DNA of 64,000 nucleotides from Talpa occidentalis (GCF_014898055.3 NW_023601104.1:76677106-76741105); one strand, 5' to 3'; shown: positions 10,344 through 23,727, numbered from the stretch's first letter. The notes: a model not told the origin generated them from the letters alone. Program-made: numbers and translations.

Positions 10344-12808
10344 GCCCATGGTGGAAAACACATAACTCCAGAGACTTCCTCAAGTGGTACCAGTAAGACA
10401 TGCATATGAATGCCAAGATTTATTTGTTCTGTATCTTCAGTGCCATCAGTACTCAAACACAAAAATCTAGCCTTTCATGCCTCATAAGAAGCCAAATGTG
10501 AATCCTACATAAATATCTTTTAAAAAATCTTTTGCTGGACTCTTTTCATTCACCTTTTCATCAACTGGATCTACCTGCTTATCTAAACCCCAATTGTGTT
10601 GCCTGATGGGTGAAAATGGAAACCTCATGGACTCACTCCAACTCCCGGGCTCTTGGAAATAGGTGAAGAACCTGTTGTGAGCTCCCCACGCAGGCCAGAG
10701 CCCAGAGAATGGTCTGTGCCCTGAACAAAGGTCAGGATTTTTTTTTTCCTGCCTTTGCCTTTGACAAGCACTTTGCCTTTGCGCTCTTTGACCCATCATA
10801 TGTGAATTTCCCATGCCTTTCCCTCGACACACACTCTCTTCGACGGGGAGGAGCAAAATCTTTGTGGAGTAGCAGTCTTTAACAATGAGAAAATTCCTCC
10901 TCAGTCGACTTGGGACAGATTGGAGCCAAACCATTTCCTTTACTCCCTAAGCACATTGTTTCCCTTCAGTGACTTCTGCAATCCAGAAACAGCCGCAAAT
11001 TCCAGTAAAGCAACATTCTGATCCAATCCCTCAAGCCATCCTTACCCTTTTGTTTTTCTCTCTGGAGGGAAGAAAGAGAAAAATCCTTGAAAAGTTGCCA
11101 TGGAACATTATTTCCAAGCGTCTGTTGATGGAGATGTGAGCCAGGCAGGCCTTTTCACTGAAGGAAAGGAAAGAGCAAAAAATGGAAGAAAGGACTGGGT
11201 GAATAATGATGAAGACAAATCTAAGTGAAATAAAGTTACACAATGGAAAAGGAATTGAGCAAAAACACTGCTTGTGCAATGCTATTGAAATGAGCAGGAA
11301 GAGGGCTTAAGTTCACCTTGCCTTTCACTTTGGGTGAGCCAGAAGCCAGCTTACTTCAATATTTAATTTGGGCTATTCTTAGTCAAACCTAACCTAATAA
11401 GAGAACATCAGTCCATATAAAAATGATACTATGAAATAAAGGTACATAAAGAGGATATTACTTCACAAAATAATTTACAGTAATACTCTTGTAATCTGCA
11501 TCCTCCACAATGCTTTTAAATGATATTTCAGTTTATAAAATTATCTTTCATTTGCCTTTAGGGGAAGATTCAGTTTCTCCCCCTTTTCACTCCCTTCTGA
11601 GCCTGGGAGACAGGTCTTTATGAAATCAATGCTTGCCCTCTAGTTTCTGTTGGAATTGCTCATGGGAAGCATTAACTAAAAGACTGAAAAGTAGAGTGAG
11701 GTTGAGATATTTATTACTGTGGCTCCTTCCCTGATGGGCCACCATGGGTGGCTGCTTCTCTCTATTAAAGGTCATAGCTGCTGGGAGACAGGAGTGGCCT
11801 CCCTCTTCATGCAACTGTTGCTCTTCTCCTTCCCCTTGACCTTGTATGTGTGGGTGGCAGGTAACAGAATCCACTGTTGCTGACCTCAGAGTACTGCATT
11901 ATCCTTTTCCAGTTCCCTAAAGCTCATCCACACTTCTGGAAATAGATTAGTCCCTGAAAGTCTCCTCAATTATACAGTTTTGTGCTCTCTATTTCCAGGA
12001 CATGCCCTGACTATTATGATGCATAGTTTTCCCTTCAGCCAGACTACCTTTTCAATGTGCTCTTAGAGCATGTTCTGTGTCTCCTTCACAACTTCTAACC
12101 TGGTCCCATGCTCAGATATTTCATGCTGTCTACTTTAGGAAAGTCCTCCATCTAGTCTGGCCCCTCTTTCCAAGGTCATGCTATCAGAAGTGAATCGTAC
12201 ATGATTTTACCTGTTCACACAAAGTCTACCCATCATTGTTGCTCAATACCTGCATTTAATGGACTCTTGCTGTTTATGGTATGTGGTCTCATGGAGTATA
12301 ATGGAAAAGAAGGTGCTTTAGAAATTTTCTGACACAGAGCCAACTCCCAGCACAGCTAGTTACTAGTTGGGTAATACAGAGAAAACTACTTAAAGTTCCC
12401 AAGAACCACTGTCATTATCTATAAGTGTGAGATGTGGTATTGCAATATCTCCACTTCCTCCCTCTTGTTTCTTCACCAGTTTCACCACCGTGGCCAACTA
12501 AAATTCTTTGTCCCCAGTTTGAACACAATGACCAGTGGTAGAAAGAAACAAGATTCCCGAGGAAGAGTGGATAGAAAAGATAAAGGGAAGATGATAGGAG
12601 TTTTAGGTGTATTGGTAACATGAGCCAGGCTTAGAGTAACAATAAATATGTTTGGGGAGATGTAGAAGAAACTCTGATAATAAACAAAAAAAAAAAAAAC
12701 ACATGAAGAGGCATAAAATACGGGTAAGAAGGAATATTCCAGTGTTGCTTGTTGAAGCTATGGTGTTGTGATATCAGTTTTTTCACTGAGAACAGGTTGA
12801 AGAAAAAT
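10344..12808. other. Intergenic, no gene recognised
   Basis: A 150-codon minus-strand frame at 10,482-10,934 begins with ATG but resembles no family known to me and has no splice or promoter context. The remainder is unremarkable single-copy-like sequence, possibly with an L2 trace at about 12,060-12,200. Confidence 0.45.
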
Positions 12809-12818
12809 ATCCATTCTA

Positions 12819-13116
12819 GGGCCTCCCCCGTGGCATAGCGGTTGAGTACTGGGTTGCGAAGCTGCCCGCGGCCTCTGCAGCGCCTGTTCGATCCCTGGCT
12901 GCTCCCTGGCCACCGGAGGAGGGTCCCACATGGCGCACAGACCTCTCCTGCCGCCCGCTGCTCCCCTCAGCAGTGTATTTCATCAGTCTGCCTGTTCTGT
13001 TCCCCGCTCTGTATCCGGTGAATTCTCTCACCCTCCCGCGCTTCTGACTGTACCCAGTGCTTGTACAAATAAATGAATAAATAAATAAATAAATCTCTAA
13101 AAAAAAAAAGAAAAAA
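12819..13116 (+). mobile_element. tRNA-derived SINE, younger subfamily
   Basis: Full-length, head GGGCCTCCCCCGTGGCATAG to an AAAT-repeat tail. Direct repeats ATCCATTCTA flank it at 12,809-12,818 and 13,117-13,126. Confidence 0.93.
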
Positions 13117-13126
13117 ATCCATTCTA

Positions 13127-14430
13127 AAACATAGGAAACTAAATAGAAAACATGTTCAAAAGAAAAAATAAAAGTGACCATGTTCTACCCCTTAAATAAA
13201 TGGTGTAAACCAATGTTACTGCAAGAAAAGAATTAAGAAAAATTTCCCCCCGAAAGTTTCCATCAAAATGGAATTTTTAATTTTCCAACCAATAAAGTAA
13301 TCCATGAATCAGTCCCACTGGAACAAATTGATTTGTTTTTTTTTAGAGTACCCCATTTACTGTTGTGGGGTAGCGGGAGAGCGTTTCAAGCATCCCTGCC
13401 AGATTTGGTGTGGACTGCAAGACAAGCCAAGAGAAAAAACAGGAGTGTTTGCACCATACCCTGAGCTCAGAGTGTCTCGATCATTGGCTTTTGGTGAATA
13501 TGTCCTTTTGGGCAGTGGACCAAGTGTGCAAATCTGCCTGGCTGGTGTGAAGACTCCCAGCAGGGTCACAGGGATTAGACTACCTCCAATACCTTCCTCA
13601 AAGTGTTGCTAGTAGGCAGTTCAATGAGACAATATACATAAAGAACCCAGTACTCAACACAGAGTGGGCATTCCACACATGTTCTTTATTATTTTTTGTA
13701 GAGAATTAGAGTCTGTATACAATTTAGATAAAAATCCTATTTTCAAATTTGGAAAATCATTATGGTTGACATTTTCCCAGTTGGTCATGCCAACTATTGC
13801 AATTCCCCTGAAGGGTTATTTTTTACCTCCTTTGCACTTGTCTCCATGCTAAAGAATGAAGAGCATCTAAAAATACCAAGGGCCAAATAATGCAACAGAA
13901 ATACCACACAAGCATTTAAGTTGCTTGAAATCAACTATATGTTCAACAAAAGAAAATAATACAGATGAATATGTACATATATATGTAATTTCCCCCCCTT
14001 ACAATATGGTACTTAAATTCAAGCCAAATACTTCATCTGGTGCTCAACCAAAGAAACAGCCATAGCCATCTGTTCCAACTCTGCAGAAAACTAACTATGT
14101 TGAACTACTGAGAGATGGCACAGAGTCCATGAAACCATGTGATCTGTACTGTATGGGTGATTGAAGAGATTTTTTGATGGTAATTTTTTCTATATGTGAT
14201 TTTTGCCCTATGTGTTGACTCGAGAAGTCAAATTCCACATGTGGGGCAAGACCACCATCACACACTATTACATGTTTTTTTCCAGTTGGCAGAACTTTGA
14301 AAAGCGACTCCTAACAATACCCATCATCACTCTAAGGTTAATCTGGAGACGCTTAGGCAGCCTCATAGCTGTGAAAACATCTGCATTACCATGCTCCCTC
14401 CAATAAATTCCTTTGGTCAAGATTATCATC
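13127..14430. other. Intergenic, nothing recognised
   Basis: A 102-codon plus-strand frame at 13,304-13,612 has no family resemblance. No RNA gene or clear repeat was seen. Confidence 0.45.
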
Positions 14431-14439
14431 CATTATATG

Positions 14440-16060
14440 TTCAATTATTTACTTAAAGAAATACACACTGAGCATCTCCTACTTTCTAGGCCAAGTGATC
14501 ATCTCTAGGAATACAGGAGTGAATAAAAAACAGACTTGGTGTCTAGTCATGGAGCTACCTACTAGGTGGGGAAATCAGATACATTGATCAATTAATCACA
14601 CAAATTCATTCAGTCATATATTCAACCAATATTCATAAAGAAGTAATACAGGTGATATATTAGGCAATGGGGATAATAATAGTCAACAAAACAAAACAAC
14701 ACCCTTACAGGGGGTTACATTCTACTAGGGAACATAGAAAATGAGCAAGATAAACATGCAGATTATTTAGTAAACATGATAAATATATAAAGCCTAAATA
14801 AATAAATAAAGCAAGTAAGGGAGATTTTAAATGTTGAAGGAGTGGTATATTTCAGATAGAATGGCTAAAAGTGGGGCACCCCTGGTGGTGCAAGGGGTTA
14901 AGATGCAACCTATGAAGCTATCTGCAGCCACTGAAGCAAGAGTTCAATCCCCGGGCAGGGAGCAACCCACATGGCGCAGTAGATCTTTCCTGACTCACCT
15001 GCTGCTCCCCTCAGCAGTGTATTTCAGTCAATCTGTCTGTTCTGTTCCCCACTCTGTCTCTGGTGAATCCTCTCACCGCCCCCCACCTCTGGCCTGTACC
15101 CCAGTTCTTGTATGCATAAATAAATCTTTTTTTAAAAAAAGAATGGCTAAAAGTTCTCCCTGAAAAGGTGATTTGAGTAGAAACCTAGAAGTGAAGTTTC
15201 TAGCTAGCCCAAGCAGTATATTGAAGAAGAATATTTCAGGCAGAGGAAACTGACAGTGGAAAAGTATGTGTGACTGGCATGGAGAGAAGACATAACAGAG
15301 GCCAGATTTTGCACGGCCTGGTAAATCTAAGTAAGGGCTGGCTTTTACTCACTGTATAAAAGGAAATCATGACAGGATTTTGAGCAGAGGATAACATACG
15401 TAAGTTGTCTTACATATTAATAGGCTTATTCTCAGTGTTGTCATGAAAATAGACTGCAGAGAGTTAAGGGCAGAAGGAAGGAGCCTGTGAGGAGATTGTT
15501 GCAATAATTTAGGCAAAACACAATTGTGGTTAATTCAAATGAGGTGGTAGAAGTGGTTGAATCTTGGCTATGTTTTGAAGGTAGACCCAAGAGGATTTGC
15601 TGACAAATTGAAAGTGGGTACTGAGAAAGAGAAGAAACAAGTATTTTTGGAATTGGAAAGATGTAATTTCCTTTAGCTTTAGAAAGAGAAAAGAGGAGTT
15701 CATTTTAGAGGTGGGAGTGCAATGGAAAACTCACTGCGGACTTTATTGAGACTGATCTGCCACAGATCTCAACCCATCTGATGTTTGGGCTGAGATGTCC
15801 CAGACAAGTAGATATGTAAACCTGGAGTTCAGAGGTGACATTAGCTGAGAGTTAGGGTCATAAAGATGGTGCTAAAGCCATGAATCTGGGTGAGAACACC
15901 AAGATGTAAGTGTGTGAAGAAAAGAACTCAAGGATTGAGTTCTAAGAATCCCAACCTTAAGAGGTCAGGATAATGAGAAGAAATAAGCTGAAACAGTTAA
16001 GGACGATCGGCCTAAAAGCTAGAGAAAAACTAGATAGTGTTGTTTTGTGGGAACCATGAA
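14440..16060 (-). mobile_element. Ancient L2-like element, antisense, interrupted by a SINE
   Basis: Two similar starts (about 14,445 and 14,595, the second with CAATATTCATAAAGAAGTAA) resemble the antisense 3' end of L2. Beyond the SINE the pattern continues: AATATTTCAGGCAGAGGAAA, GACAGGATTTTGAGCAGAGG, GTAGACCCAAGAGGATTTGC, CCTGGAGTTCAGAGG. The family name is from memory of the consensus layout and boundaries are approximate. Confidence 0.6.
14873..15139 (+). mobile_element. tRNA-derived SINE, older subfamily
   Basis: Head CACCCCTGGTGGTGCAAGGG, tail ending TTGTATGCATAAATAAATC. A perfect 15-bp duplication AGAATGGCTAAAAGT lies at 14,858-14,872 and 15,140-15,154. It sits inside the L2-like element. 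Confidence 0.95.
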
Positions 16061-16609
16061 AAGAAAGTGTACCAAAAAGGAGACATGGGATAGCTGTCAG
16101 ATTTTGATAAACATTACTTGGAAAGACATAGGCTACCACAAATGCGTGTAACAGAGGACACACTTTAAATCGAGGACTTAGAGAAGCAGTATTTAAGCTG
16201 AAGCTTCAAGAATGACGGTCAGCTGCACATGCAGTTCAGCTGTGGACCTGTGTATAACCCTCTCCATTATAGCCACGATCCCCAAAGCCTCAACAAGGGG
16301 TAGGCTCAGAGGATGGCAGTGAGTAGGGGTGGAAGAAGAGAGAGGTTTAAAATAGCTTTCCCAAATAGACCACACGAAACAGCCAACCCTCTTTTCAGTC
16401 TGACAGAGTCACTTGGATATGATTTCTGGAAGTGAGCACTCAGATGGTCCCACAACAGGACCCTTGACCTTGCCTAGGGACTCCTGGCCATTATTGACTG
16501 GCCACCCTCGCATATATAGCATCACAGAGCATAGATAGGGATAACCCACAGGGTCCTATTTTTTTTCTAGGCAAGAAGCAAGAAATAAAATACAATCTGA
16601 TCAAGTAAA
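16061..16609. other. Intergenic, nothing recognised
   Basis: No coding, RNA or repeat signal was recognised. Confidence 0.4.
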
Positions 16610-16815
16610 GAGAACACAGATTTCAGAGACAAACTGACACAGGTTTGACTTCAAGAGTAAATATTTATCTACTGTGTAAAATCAGGCAAGTCACTTAACC
16701 TCTCTGAGCCTCTGTTTCCTTGCCTAAGACTGAAGATAATAATGTTCCACCTCATACAATAGTTACAAGGAGTATCCATAATATGTGAATAGTCCTTGGC
16801 ATTTAGAGCACTCCA
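16610..16815 (+). mobile_element. MIR SINE
   Basis: AAGTCACTTAACCTCTCTGA followed by GCCTCTGTTTCCTTGCC and a run-on to GTCCTTGGCATTTAGAG match the MIR core and 3' part in sense. Confidence 0.8.
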
Positions 16816-18030
16816 CAAAGGAGAGCCATTATTATTGTCAATATCATCCTCATTATTTCTAGTGAACCATAGAGATTTCCTCATCTCAGACCAAGTAGAT
16901 AAAGCAAGGGGGAGGAATGTTTGCCAAGAACAGAGAAGCCAGGACAGGAGCGAGCCTCTCCAGAATTGATCACAGGCAACTTCTCTCCATTGGGTGGGCC
17001 ATTTGTGATTGTGGGTTTGCTCATTTGTGTTTATATTCATGTACTGTCACTATTGTCATCATTTCTTCCAGCAAAAACAAAAAGAACCTCAGATTTCCAC
17101 CAACCCTGGCCCATGGCATGTGCTCTGCTCCTGGCATAACCATTCATCTTTCCTGCAGGGTGAGCTGTCATTGCTCTCCAGGGATACCACCTGCTGGGGG
17201 TTTCTGACAGCCGTCGCTATGGTTTCTAGCCAGATCTCATTAGCTAAGTGAGGTGGTTAGCCAGCGAGGTTAATAGGTTAATGTTGGCAGGGGGCTCTGT
17301 GCTAGGAGGGGAGGATACATAGAGATGGTGCTTGTGATGGGGGGGCATGGCCGGCTCAGCCTGGTGTCAGGGGTGCTTATTGAACTGCAAACCAAGGTCA
17401 CAACCTTCTTCAGCCTCTGAAGAGTCTGCAGTAGTATTATTTCACCAGACATGGATTTGACCACAGTAACCCCACATGTTTCCAACTGAGGTGATTTGCC
17501 CCCTTTATATTCACTCAACTCGCCCAGCTATGAGTACCCAATTCAATAACAACCAAAATATGAAATCCTTACAGCATCCTAGGAAGGAGTGAAGGGGATA
17601 TATAGAAGGTGGTGGAATGAAGAAGGGGAAGAGAAACATAGGAGAAGACATATGGAAGAGATATGTAGAGACACTAGGAAGAGACACATGGGTGAGAGAC
17701 ACATGGAGGAGACATGTACAGATACTTGGAAGAGACACTAGGAAGAGGCACATGGGTGAGAGACATGTGGGAGGCTGCTCCTGGCCCTTGGGAGAGACAA
17801 TGGCCATCATCCTCTTGGTGTGGACCTGCCTAACCCTTTTCTCGTGGCTCTTCGCCAGAAGGTACCTTAGGTTATGGCAAGCTTTTGGACCTGAGCAGCC
17901 CCACTTTGGATTAAGCCTGTTTGGTTGGGTATTTGGCCACAAGCAGATGGGTAATTTTTTGAGTCTTCCTGGGAAATCCTTTTCTGTCTGTCTCTCTCTA
18001 TGCACATGAATGCTATTAAAAATCACACTA
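16816..18030. other. Intergenic, includes a degenerate tandem repeat and an odd 130-codon frame
   Basis: At about 17,640-17,775 a 64-bp period repeat (ACACTAGGAAGAG at 17,671 and 17,735) is built from shorter ACATGG/GAGAGAC motifs. A frame from ATG 17,617 to 18,009 crosses it and includes a hydrophobic stretch (AIILLVWTCLTLFSWLFA). No known family was recognised. Confidence 0.45.
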
Positions 18031-18280
18031 AAGGTCCTCCCCAGTGGCACAGCAGGTTGAGCGCCGCAGCCTCTGCAGAGCAGGTTCGATCCAGGCCAGG
18101 TGGCAAGATACCCACATGGTGCAGCAGACCTCTCCTGTTGCGCCGACTGTTCCCCTCAACAGTGTATTTCGGTCCGTCTGCCTGTTCTGTTCCCCACTCT
18201 GTCTCTGGTGAATCCTCTCATCCCCCACACCTCTGGCCTGTACCCCAGCTCTTGTATAAAAATAAATAAGTCTTAAAAAA
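18031..18280 (+). mobile_element. tRNA-derived SINE
   Basis: Head CCTCCCCAGTGGCACAGCAG, B box GGTTCGATCC, body and short AAATAAATAAG tail. Flanking AAAAATCACACTAAA and AAAAATCATACAGAT give an imperfect duplication. Confidence 0.88.
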
Positions 18281-20475
18281 ATCATACAGATGATATTTGT
18301 GCACACAGATGACTGAACCCCTTTTAGAATGGGCACTTCACAACAGTTTGGGATCCCTGGACATCCCTCAGTAATATGCTAACACGCCTATATTAGTGCT
18401 TAAATAACCATGATAATGCTTGAGCACACCAGGGGTCAGAAATCTTTGGGACTATCTTAAAAGTCTGCTTATTACAAAGTGTTTTAGTTTTCTGGGCGAG
18501 CTCCACTGCTGACTGATCAATGTTAGAGTTTTGGAAATTGAGACAATATCAAGTGTCTCACTTCTGCTTCATATTTATTCATTTATTGTTAGCCCCGCCT
18601 TGAGTAGAAAACTTGGCCAACAATGGTTTTGAAATTACAACAAACTAACTTGGGGGAGATTCCAGTGAATTGAACTAAGCCCTTTTTCTTGCTTGTGTAT
18701 AATGAAAGTATAAAACGGAAACTGATCCTTAGATCATCTGTGGTTTTTCACTGACTCATAACCAATGTCCAGGAGCAAGTCTGCAGATGCGGTGATGTTT
18801 ATGCGAAGGCAGTAGTTTCTTCTCAAGGGACTTTAAGTGTGCCATAGATGGTGTAAGCTGATAATCATTAATGCATGCATCTTCAAGGAGTGTTTGTAAT
18901 ACCCTGATGTCAAAGATCTGACTCAAGGTCCCAGGACTCAAGCCCATCTTTTCTGAGTTCTATCCTAGTTTTCTTATAATGACATGTCCTATACCTATAT
19001 GAACCATCAAATGTCAACCCAGCATTACCCTCCTTATTTGGGTCAGTAGAAGCCAAGTCAAAGTAAGAAGTGGGGGACAAGCTGCTAGAAATTGTCAGGG
19101 GCAGGGAATTCCCAGGGGTTTTCTCCAGTGGGGAGATTTCCCTCTCAAAGTCAAACAGAGATAAGTAACATGCACCCCCACAGATTCTGGGTTTGGAGAT
19201 TATGGCTAAAGAGAGCCCAGGTCAAGAGGTGGGCTTAGTCAGGACACACTTCTGGTTATTCTGTTTCTAATAATTCTCCTTAGGACCTGTGAAGCTGTAG
19301 CAAGATAACCACACTGGAAATACCAGGACTTTCTCAGCTTGCTCTCAGCATAGAGCAAAGCGAGGGAAAGGCTGTGTCCACTGCAATCTCAGTGTCAAGA
19401 GGGGATCTTTGGAGAGGTGTTGCTTCTTCCAGATTTTGAAAGGTACAACTATGTTGACTGCCCTTAATTATATTTTGCCAACAAATAACAAGCTCTACTT
19501 TGCATTTTTTAGTCTCATGGTATCATTTCTGAAATATGAATCATAACAGCAGTGCATTTCTGCTATGCCTGCTGAGACTTGCTTTATCACTCTCCTATTT
19601 CTGCATCAATAAAATGATGCTGTCATTTTAGCTGGGAGGTATTTGGATTGTTCCAGACAGAACACTGACTGATCACATGGGTATGTGAGTGTGAGTGAGT
19701 GATGTGTGCTTCTGTTGTGTGTATGTGTCTCCTTTATGGGACTGAGAAGATCATTTTATCTGAGCAATGACTAGATACACTTTGATGGGATCTGATTACT
19801 AAGGTGAAACCTGTAAATCTTCTTGCACTATTTTCTTTGTACTAACAAAGATAAATCCTTGCTAAAGTCATCATTAGCAGAAATCCTATGCTACTAACTT
19901 CTAAACAGAAGCATAAATATAGGTTAGTAAAATAGAGACTAAGAATAAAATAAAAGCTTGCAATAAATGATCTCTAAGAGCCCCTTTAATTTAAGCAAAA
20001 TTCCAAGCTAGACATCGGAACTTAGAAATGATGGTAAATGCCTAAAAGAGGGAAAATATAAATTTAGGAAGATGGTAGAAATCTTAGCTGATAAATGAAC
20101 ACGTGTGTGTGTGTGTGCGTGCACACGCATGTGCGCATACACATTTGACTCCAACTTTAAGGTGAATTAAAAAGGAAAAATTCCCAGAACAATGGTTCAG
20201 TTGATGGATGGCACTTAGAAAGGACTCAGAGGCCAGGCAGAAATCCTGGAACGAGGAAAGCATTCCCAGAAGGTCTTGGCAGAAATTGTCTGACCAAGGA
20301 ACAAGCAGGCCAGTCAGTACCAGGGAAGATGAGACATGAAGGACAGGTGGGGGTGCACAATCCACCTGGTGGAGCTCAGGGCCCTCTGAAATCCAAGTGA
20401 GCGGCTCTTGGTATCAGGTAGTGGGGCCTTGGCCTTAGAGAGTGCTGTTCAGAGGTGAGATTTTGGTTCTTTTTA
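18281..20475. other. Intergenic, nothing recognised beyond short GT-rich tracts
   Basis: GT-rich stretches lie at 19,680-19,735 and 20,102-20,146 (the second mixes GTGTGT with CACACG and is partly self-complementary). No gene or RNA signal was seen. Confidence 0.5.
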
Positions 20476-20734
20476 TTTTTTTTCAAAGATTTATTTATTT
20501 ATACAAGCACTGGGTACAGTCAGAAGTGCGGGAGGGTGAGAGAATTCACCAGAGCCAGAGCAGGAGCAGAACAGGCAGACTGACGAAGTACACTGCTGAG
20601 GGGAGCAGCAGGCGGCAGAAGAGGTCTCTGCGCCATGCGGACCCTCGCCCTGTGGCCGGGGATCGAATAGGTGCTGCAGAGGCTGCGGCAGCTTTGCAAC
20701 CCAGCGCTCAATGGCTGCGCCATCGGGGAGGCCC
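20476..20734 (-). mobile_element. tRNA-derived SINE, younger subfamily
   Basis: Antisense, full-length. Duplication TTTGGTTCTTTTTA at 20,462-20,475 and 20,735-20,748. It abuts the T-rich tail of the next SINE. Confidence 0.93.
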
Positions 20735-20748
20735 TTTGGTTCTTTTTA

Positions 20749-21007
20749 AAGAAAAGATTTTATTTACTTATTTTGGCATAGAAGAACTGGAATGCAGGCC
20801 AGAGGTAACCAGGCTGAGAGAATTCACCAGAGACAGAATAGGGAGCAGAGCAGGTGGATTTACTGAAAACACTGCTTAGGGGAGCAGTGGGTGAGACAGG
20901 AGAGAGGTCTGCTGTGTCATATGTGGGTTAGCTCCCTGGCCGGGATTAAACTTACTTCCAGGAGGTGCTAGCCCTGAACCTTAACCCCTAGGCCACCAGG
21001 GAGGACC
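20749..21007 (-). mobile_element. tRNA-derived SINE, older subfamily
   Basis: Antisense copy with several indels, ending CACCAGGGAGGACC. It has the same orientation as the younger neighbour, forming a tandem pair. Confidence 0.88.
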
Positions 21008-21532
21008 AGGATTTCAGTCCTTAAGGAAGATTGGCAGGAGCAAGAGCATGCATCCAATCTAGAACAAATGGGATACAACAGGGTCATGGAAAAGAGATAC
21101 AGGCTGCCAGGGACTTGTGGCTGGCTACTTAAATCTAGGAAAGGGCTTGAGTGGTCCAACTGCAAGGCTGACGAATGCTGTTCTCTTGAAAAAACAGCTT
21201 AGACATCTTCAAATTCTCCCATAATACTCCCAGATTCTGTAACTATCTCGTACTCAAGGGCCTCAGTTGGGCTAACTGCAGTGTAAAATTAGGCATGTGA
21301 TTTCCAGAAGTTTAAGGTTAGGCTCCTTGTTCAAGGTATTTTATAATTTATTTGGGAAGAAAAGGTTAGCACACATGAGACAGAAAAATATGTCTGTTTG
21401 CCCATTAATGGTGTCAGATGCATGTTGCAGGTATTCAGAAAAAAAATGAAATAGTACATGCTGGAGAGGTCAAGGAAGTTTTTATAGAAAAGGTGAGCTT
21501 GGGTAAATGGTTTGAATTTTTTTAAGCAAAGA
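21008..21532. other. Intergenic, nothing recognised
   Basis: No coding or repeat signal was recognised. Confidence 0.4.
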
Positions 21533-21546
21533 AGAGTAGATTCTGG

Positions 21547-21818
21547 GGCTTTCCTGCTGGCACAAGGGTTTAAGTCTCAGCACTACGAAGCTGTCTACAG
21601 CCTCTGCAGCATGAGTTCCATCCCCAGCCAGCGAGCTGACCCACATGGTGCCAACAGACCTCTCCTGTCTCGCCCACTACTCCGCTCAGCAGTATTTCAG
21701 TCACTCTGCTTGTTCTGCTCCCCACTCTCTCACTGGTGAATCCTCTTACCCCCTGCACCTCTGCCTGTACCCCAGTCCTTATACACATAAATGAATAAAT
21801 CTTTAAAAAAAAAAAAAA
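21547..21818 (+). mobile_element. tRNA-derived SINE, older subfamily
   Basis: Full-length. Perfect 14-bp duplication AGAGTAGATTCTGG at 21,533-21,546 and 21,819-21,832. It lies 60 bp upstream of the 3.6-kb L1. Confidence 0.94.
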
Positions 21819-21892
21819 AGAGTAGATTCTGGGCATCCAGGAGTGGAAGATGTTCATAGGCAGTGGAGAAAGGTTGAGAAATATCCTGAGCA

Positions 21893-23413
21893 TAGAAGAA
21901 AAGAAATAATAAAAACCAAAGCAGAAATAAATGAAATTGAAACTAAAAAAACAATCCAAAAGATCAATGAAACCAAGAGCTGGTTCTTCGAAAAAATAAA
22001 TAAAATAGACAAACCCCTAGCCAGGCTCACAAAGGAAAAAAGGGAGAAAGAACAAATAAACAGGATCAGAAATGAAAGAGGAAAAATCACAATGGACACA
22101 GCAGAAATCAAAAGAATAATCAGTAACTACTATGAACAGTTATATGGAAACAAGTTCAACAATCTAAAGGAGATGGACAAATTCCTACAACTCTACAATC
22201 ACCCAAAGCTAGATAAAGAAGAAATAGAACACCTAAACAGACCAATCACACGCAGCGAAATTGAAATGGTAATCAAATACCTCCCCAAAAACAAAAGCCC
22301 AGGACCCGATGGATTTACAAATGAATTCTACCAAATGTTCAGAAACAAATTAGTGCCTATCCTTCATAAACTCTTCCAAAAAATTGAGAAAGAAGGGATA
22401 ATACCAAACACGTTCTATGAAGCCAACATTACACTAATACCAAAACCGAACAAGGACAACACAAAAAAGGAAAACTACAGGCCAATCTCCCTAATGAACA
22501 CTGATGCAAAAATCCTCAATAAAATTTTAGCTATCAGAATCCAACAATGTATCCATAAGATAATTCACCACGACCAGGTAGGATTCATTCCAGGAACACA
22601 AGGATGGTTTGACATCCGGAAATCAATCAACATTATCCAACACATCAACAAAAAGAAATATAAAAACCATATGATAATATCAATAGATGCCGAGAAAGCT
22701 TTTGACAAAGTGCAACACCCATTCATGATAAAAGCCCCTGAAATTCTTGGGATACAAGGAACATACTTCAACATCATAAAGGCCATATATGACAAGCCAA
22801 CAGCCAGTATCATTCTCAATGGCGAAAAGCTGAAAGCATTCCCATTAAGATCTGGAACAAGACAAGGATATCCACTCTCACCACTGCTTTTCAATATAAT
22901 ACTGGAAGTCCTAGCCAGAGCAATAAGACAAGAGAAAGACATACAAGGAATCCAAATAGGAAAAGAAGAAGTCAAACTATCACTAGTTGCAGACGACATG
23001 ATAATGTACATAGAGAATCCCCAAAACTCCACAGAAAAACTAATTCAACTAATCAATCAGTTTAGTACAGTGGCAGGATACAAAATCAACATGCAAAAGT
23101 CAGTAGCCTTCCTATACACAAACAATAAATCTGAAGAAGAAGAAATAAAAAAAACCATCCCTTTTATTATCAAAACAAAAAAAATCAAATACTTGGGAAT
23201 AAATCTAACAAAAGAGGTAAAGGACCTATACAAAGAAAACTATAAAACACTGTTAAAAGAAATAGAAGAAGACACAAAGAAATGGAAAGACATCCCCTGC
23301 TCATGGATTGGAAGAATAAACATTATTAAAATGGCCATCCTACCAAAAGCAATCTACACAGTCAATGCTATTCCAATAAAAATTTCAATGTCATTCTTCA
23401 AAGAAATAGAACA
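21893..23413 (+). pseudogene. L1 ORF2 remnant, reverse-transcriptase part
   Basis: About 507 codons without a stop encode the region just before the L1 reverse transcriptase, the whole fingers-palm core and part of the thumb. Open sequence upstream (from 21,843) is flanking DNA, and downstream of 23,413 it is a SINE, so neither belongs to the protein. In an active L1 the protein nicks target DNA and copies L1 RNA. This copy lacks the endonuclease and an own promoter. The long open frame suggests a fairly recent insertion. Confidence 0.92.
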
Positions 23414-23712
23414 GGGCCTCCCCGGTGGCGCAGCGGTTGAGCGCTGGGTTACGAAGCTGCCCGTAGCCTCTGCAGCATCGGTTCGATCCCCGGCTGCTCC
23501 CCGGCCACGGGAGGAGGGTCCCACATGGTGCGCAGACCTCTCCTGCCACCCGCTGCTCCCCTCAGCAGTGTACTTCGGTCCTTCTGCCTGCTCTGCTCCC
23601 CGCTCTGGCTATGGTGAATTCTCTCACCCTCCCGTGCTTCTGACTGTACCCAGTGCTTGTATAAATAATAAATAAATAAATCTTTAAAAAAATAATAAAA
23701 AAATAAAAAAAA
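23414..23712 (+). mobile_element. tRNA-derived SINE, younger subfamily, nested in L1
   Basis: Full-length. Duplicated L1 sequence CAAAGAAATAGAACA at 23,399-23,413 and 23,713-23,727. A box TGGCGCAGCGG and B box GGTTCGATCCC are intact. Confidence 0.97.
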
Positions 23713-23727
23713 CAAAGAAATAGAACA

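Noticed and set aside
10482..10934. A 150-codon minus-strand frame starting with ATG
   Set aside because: No domain, signal or splice context and no recognised relative. Frames of this size are expected by chance in 64 kb; only conservation or transcript data could revive it.
17511..18050. A 179-codon minus-strand frame
   Set aside because: It is antisense to the repeat-bearing stretch at 17,640-17,775, has no family resemblance, and its length comes from the repeat.
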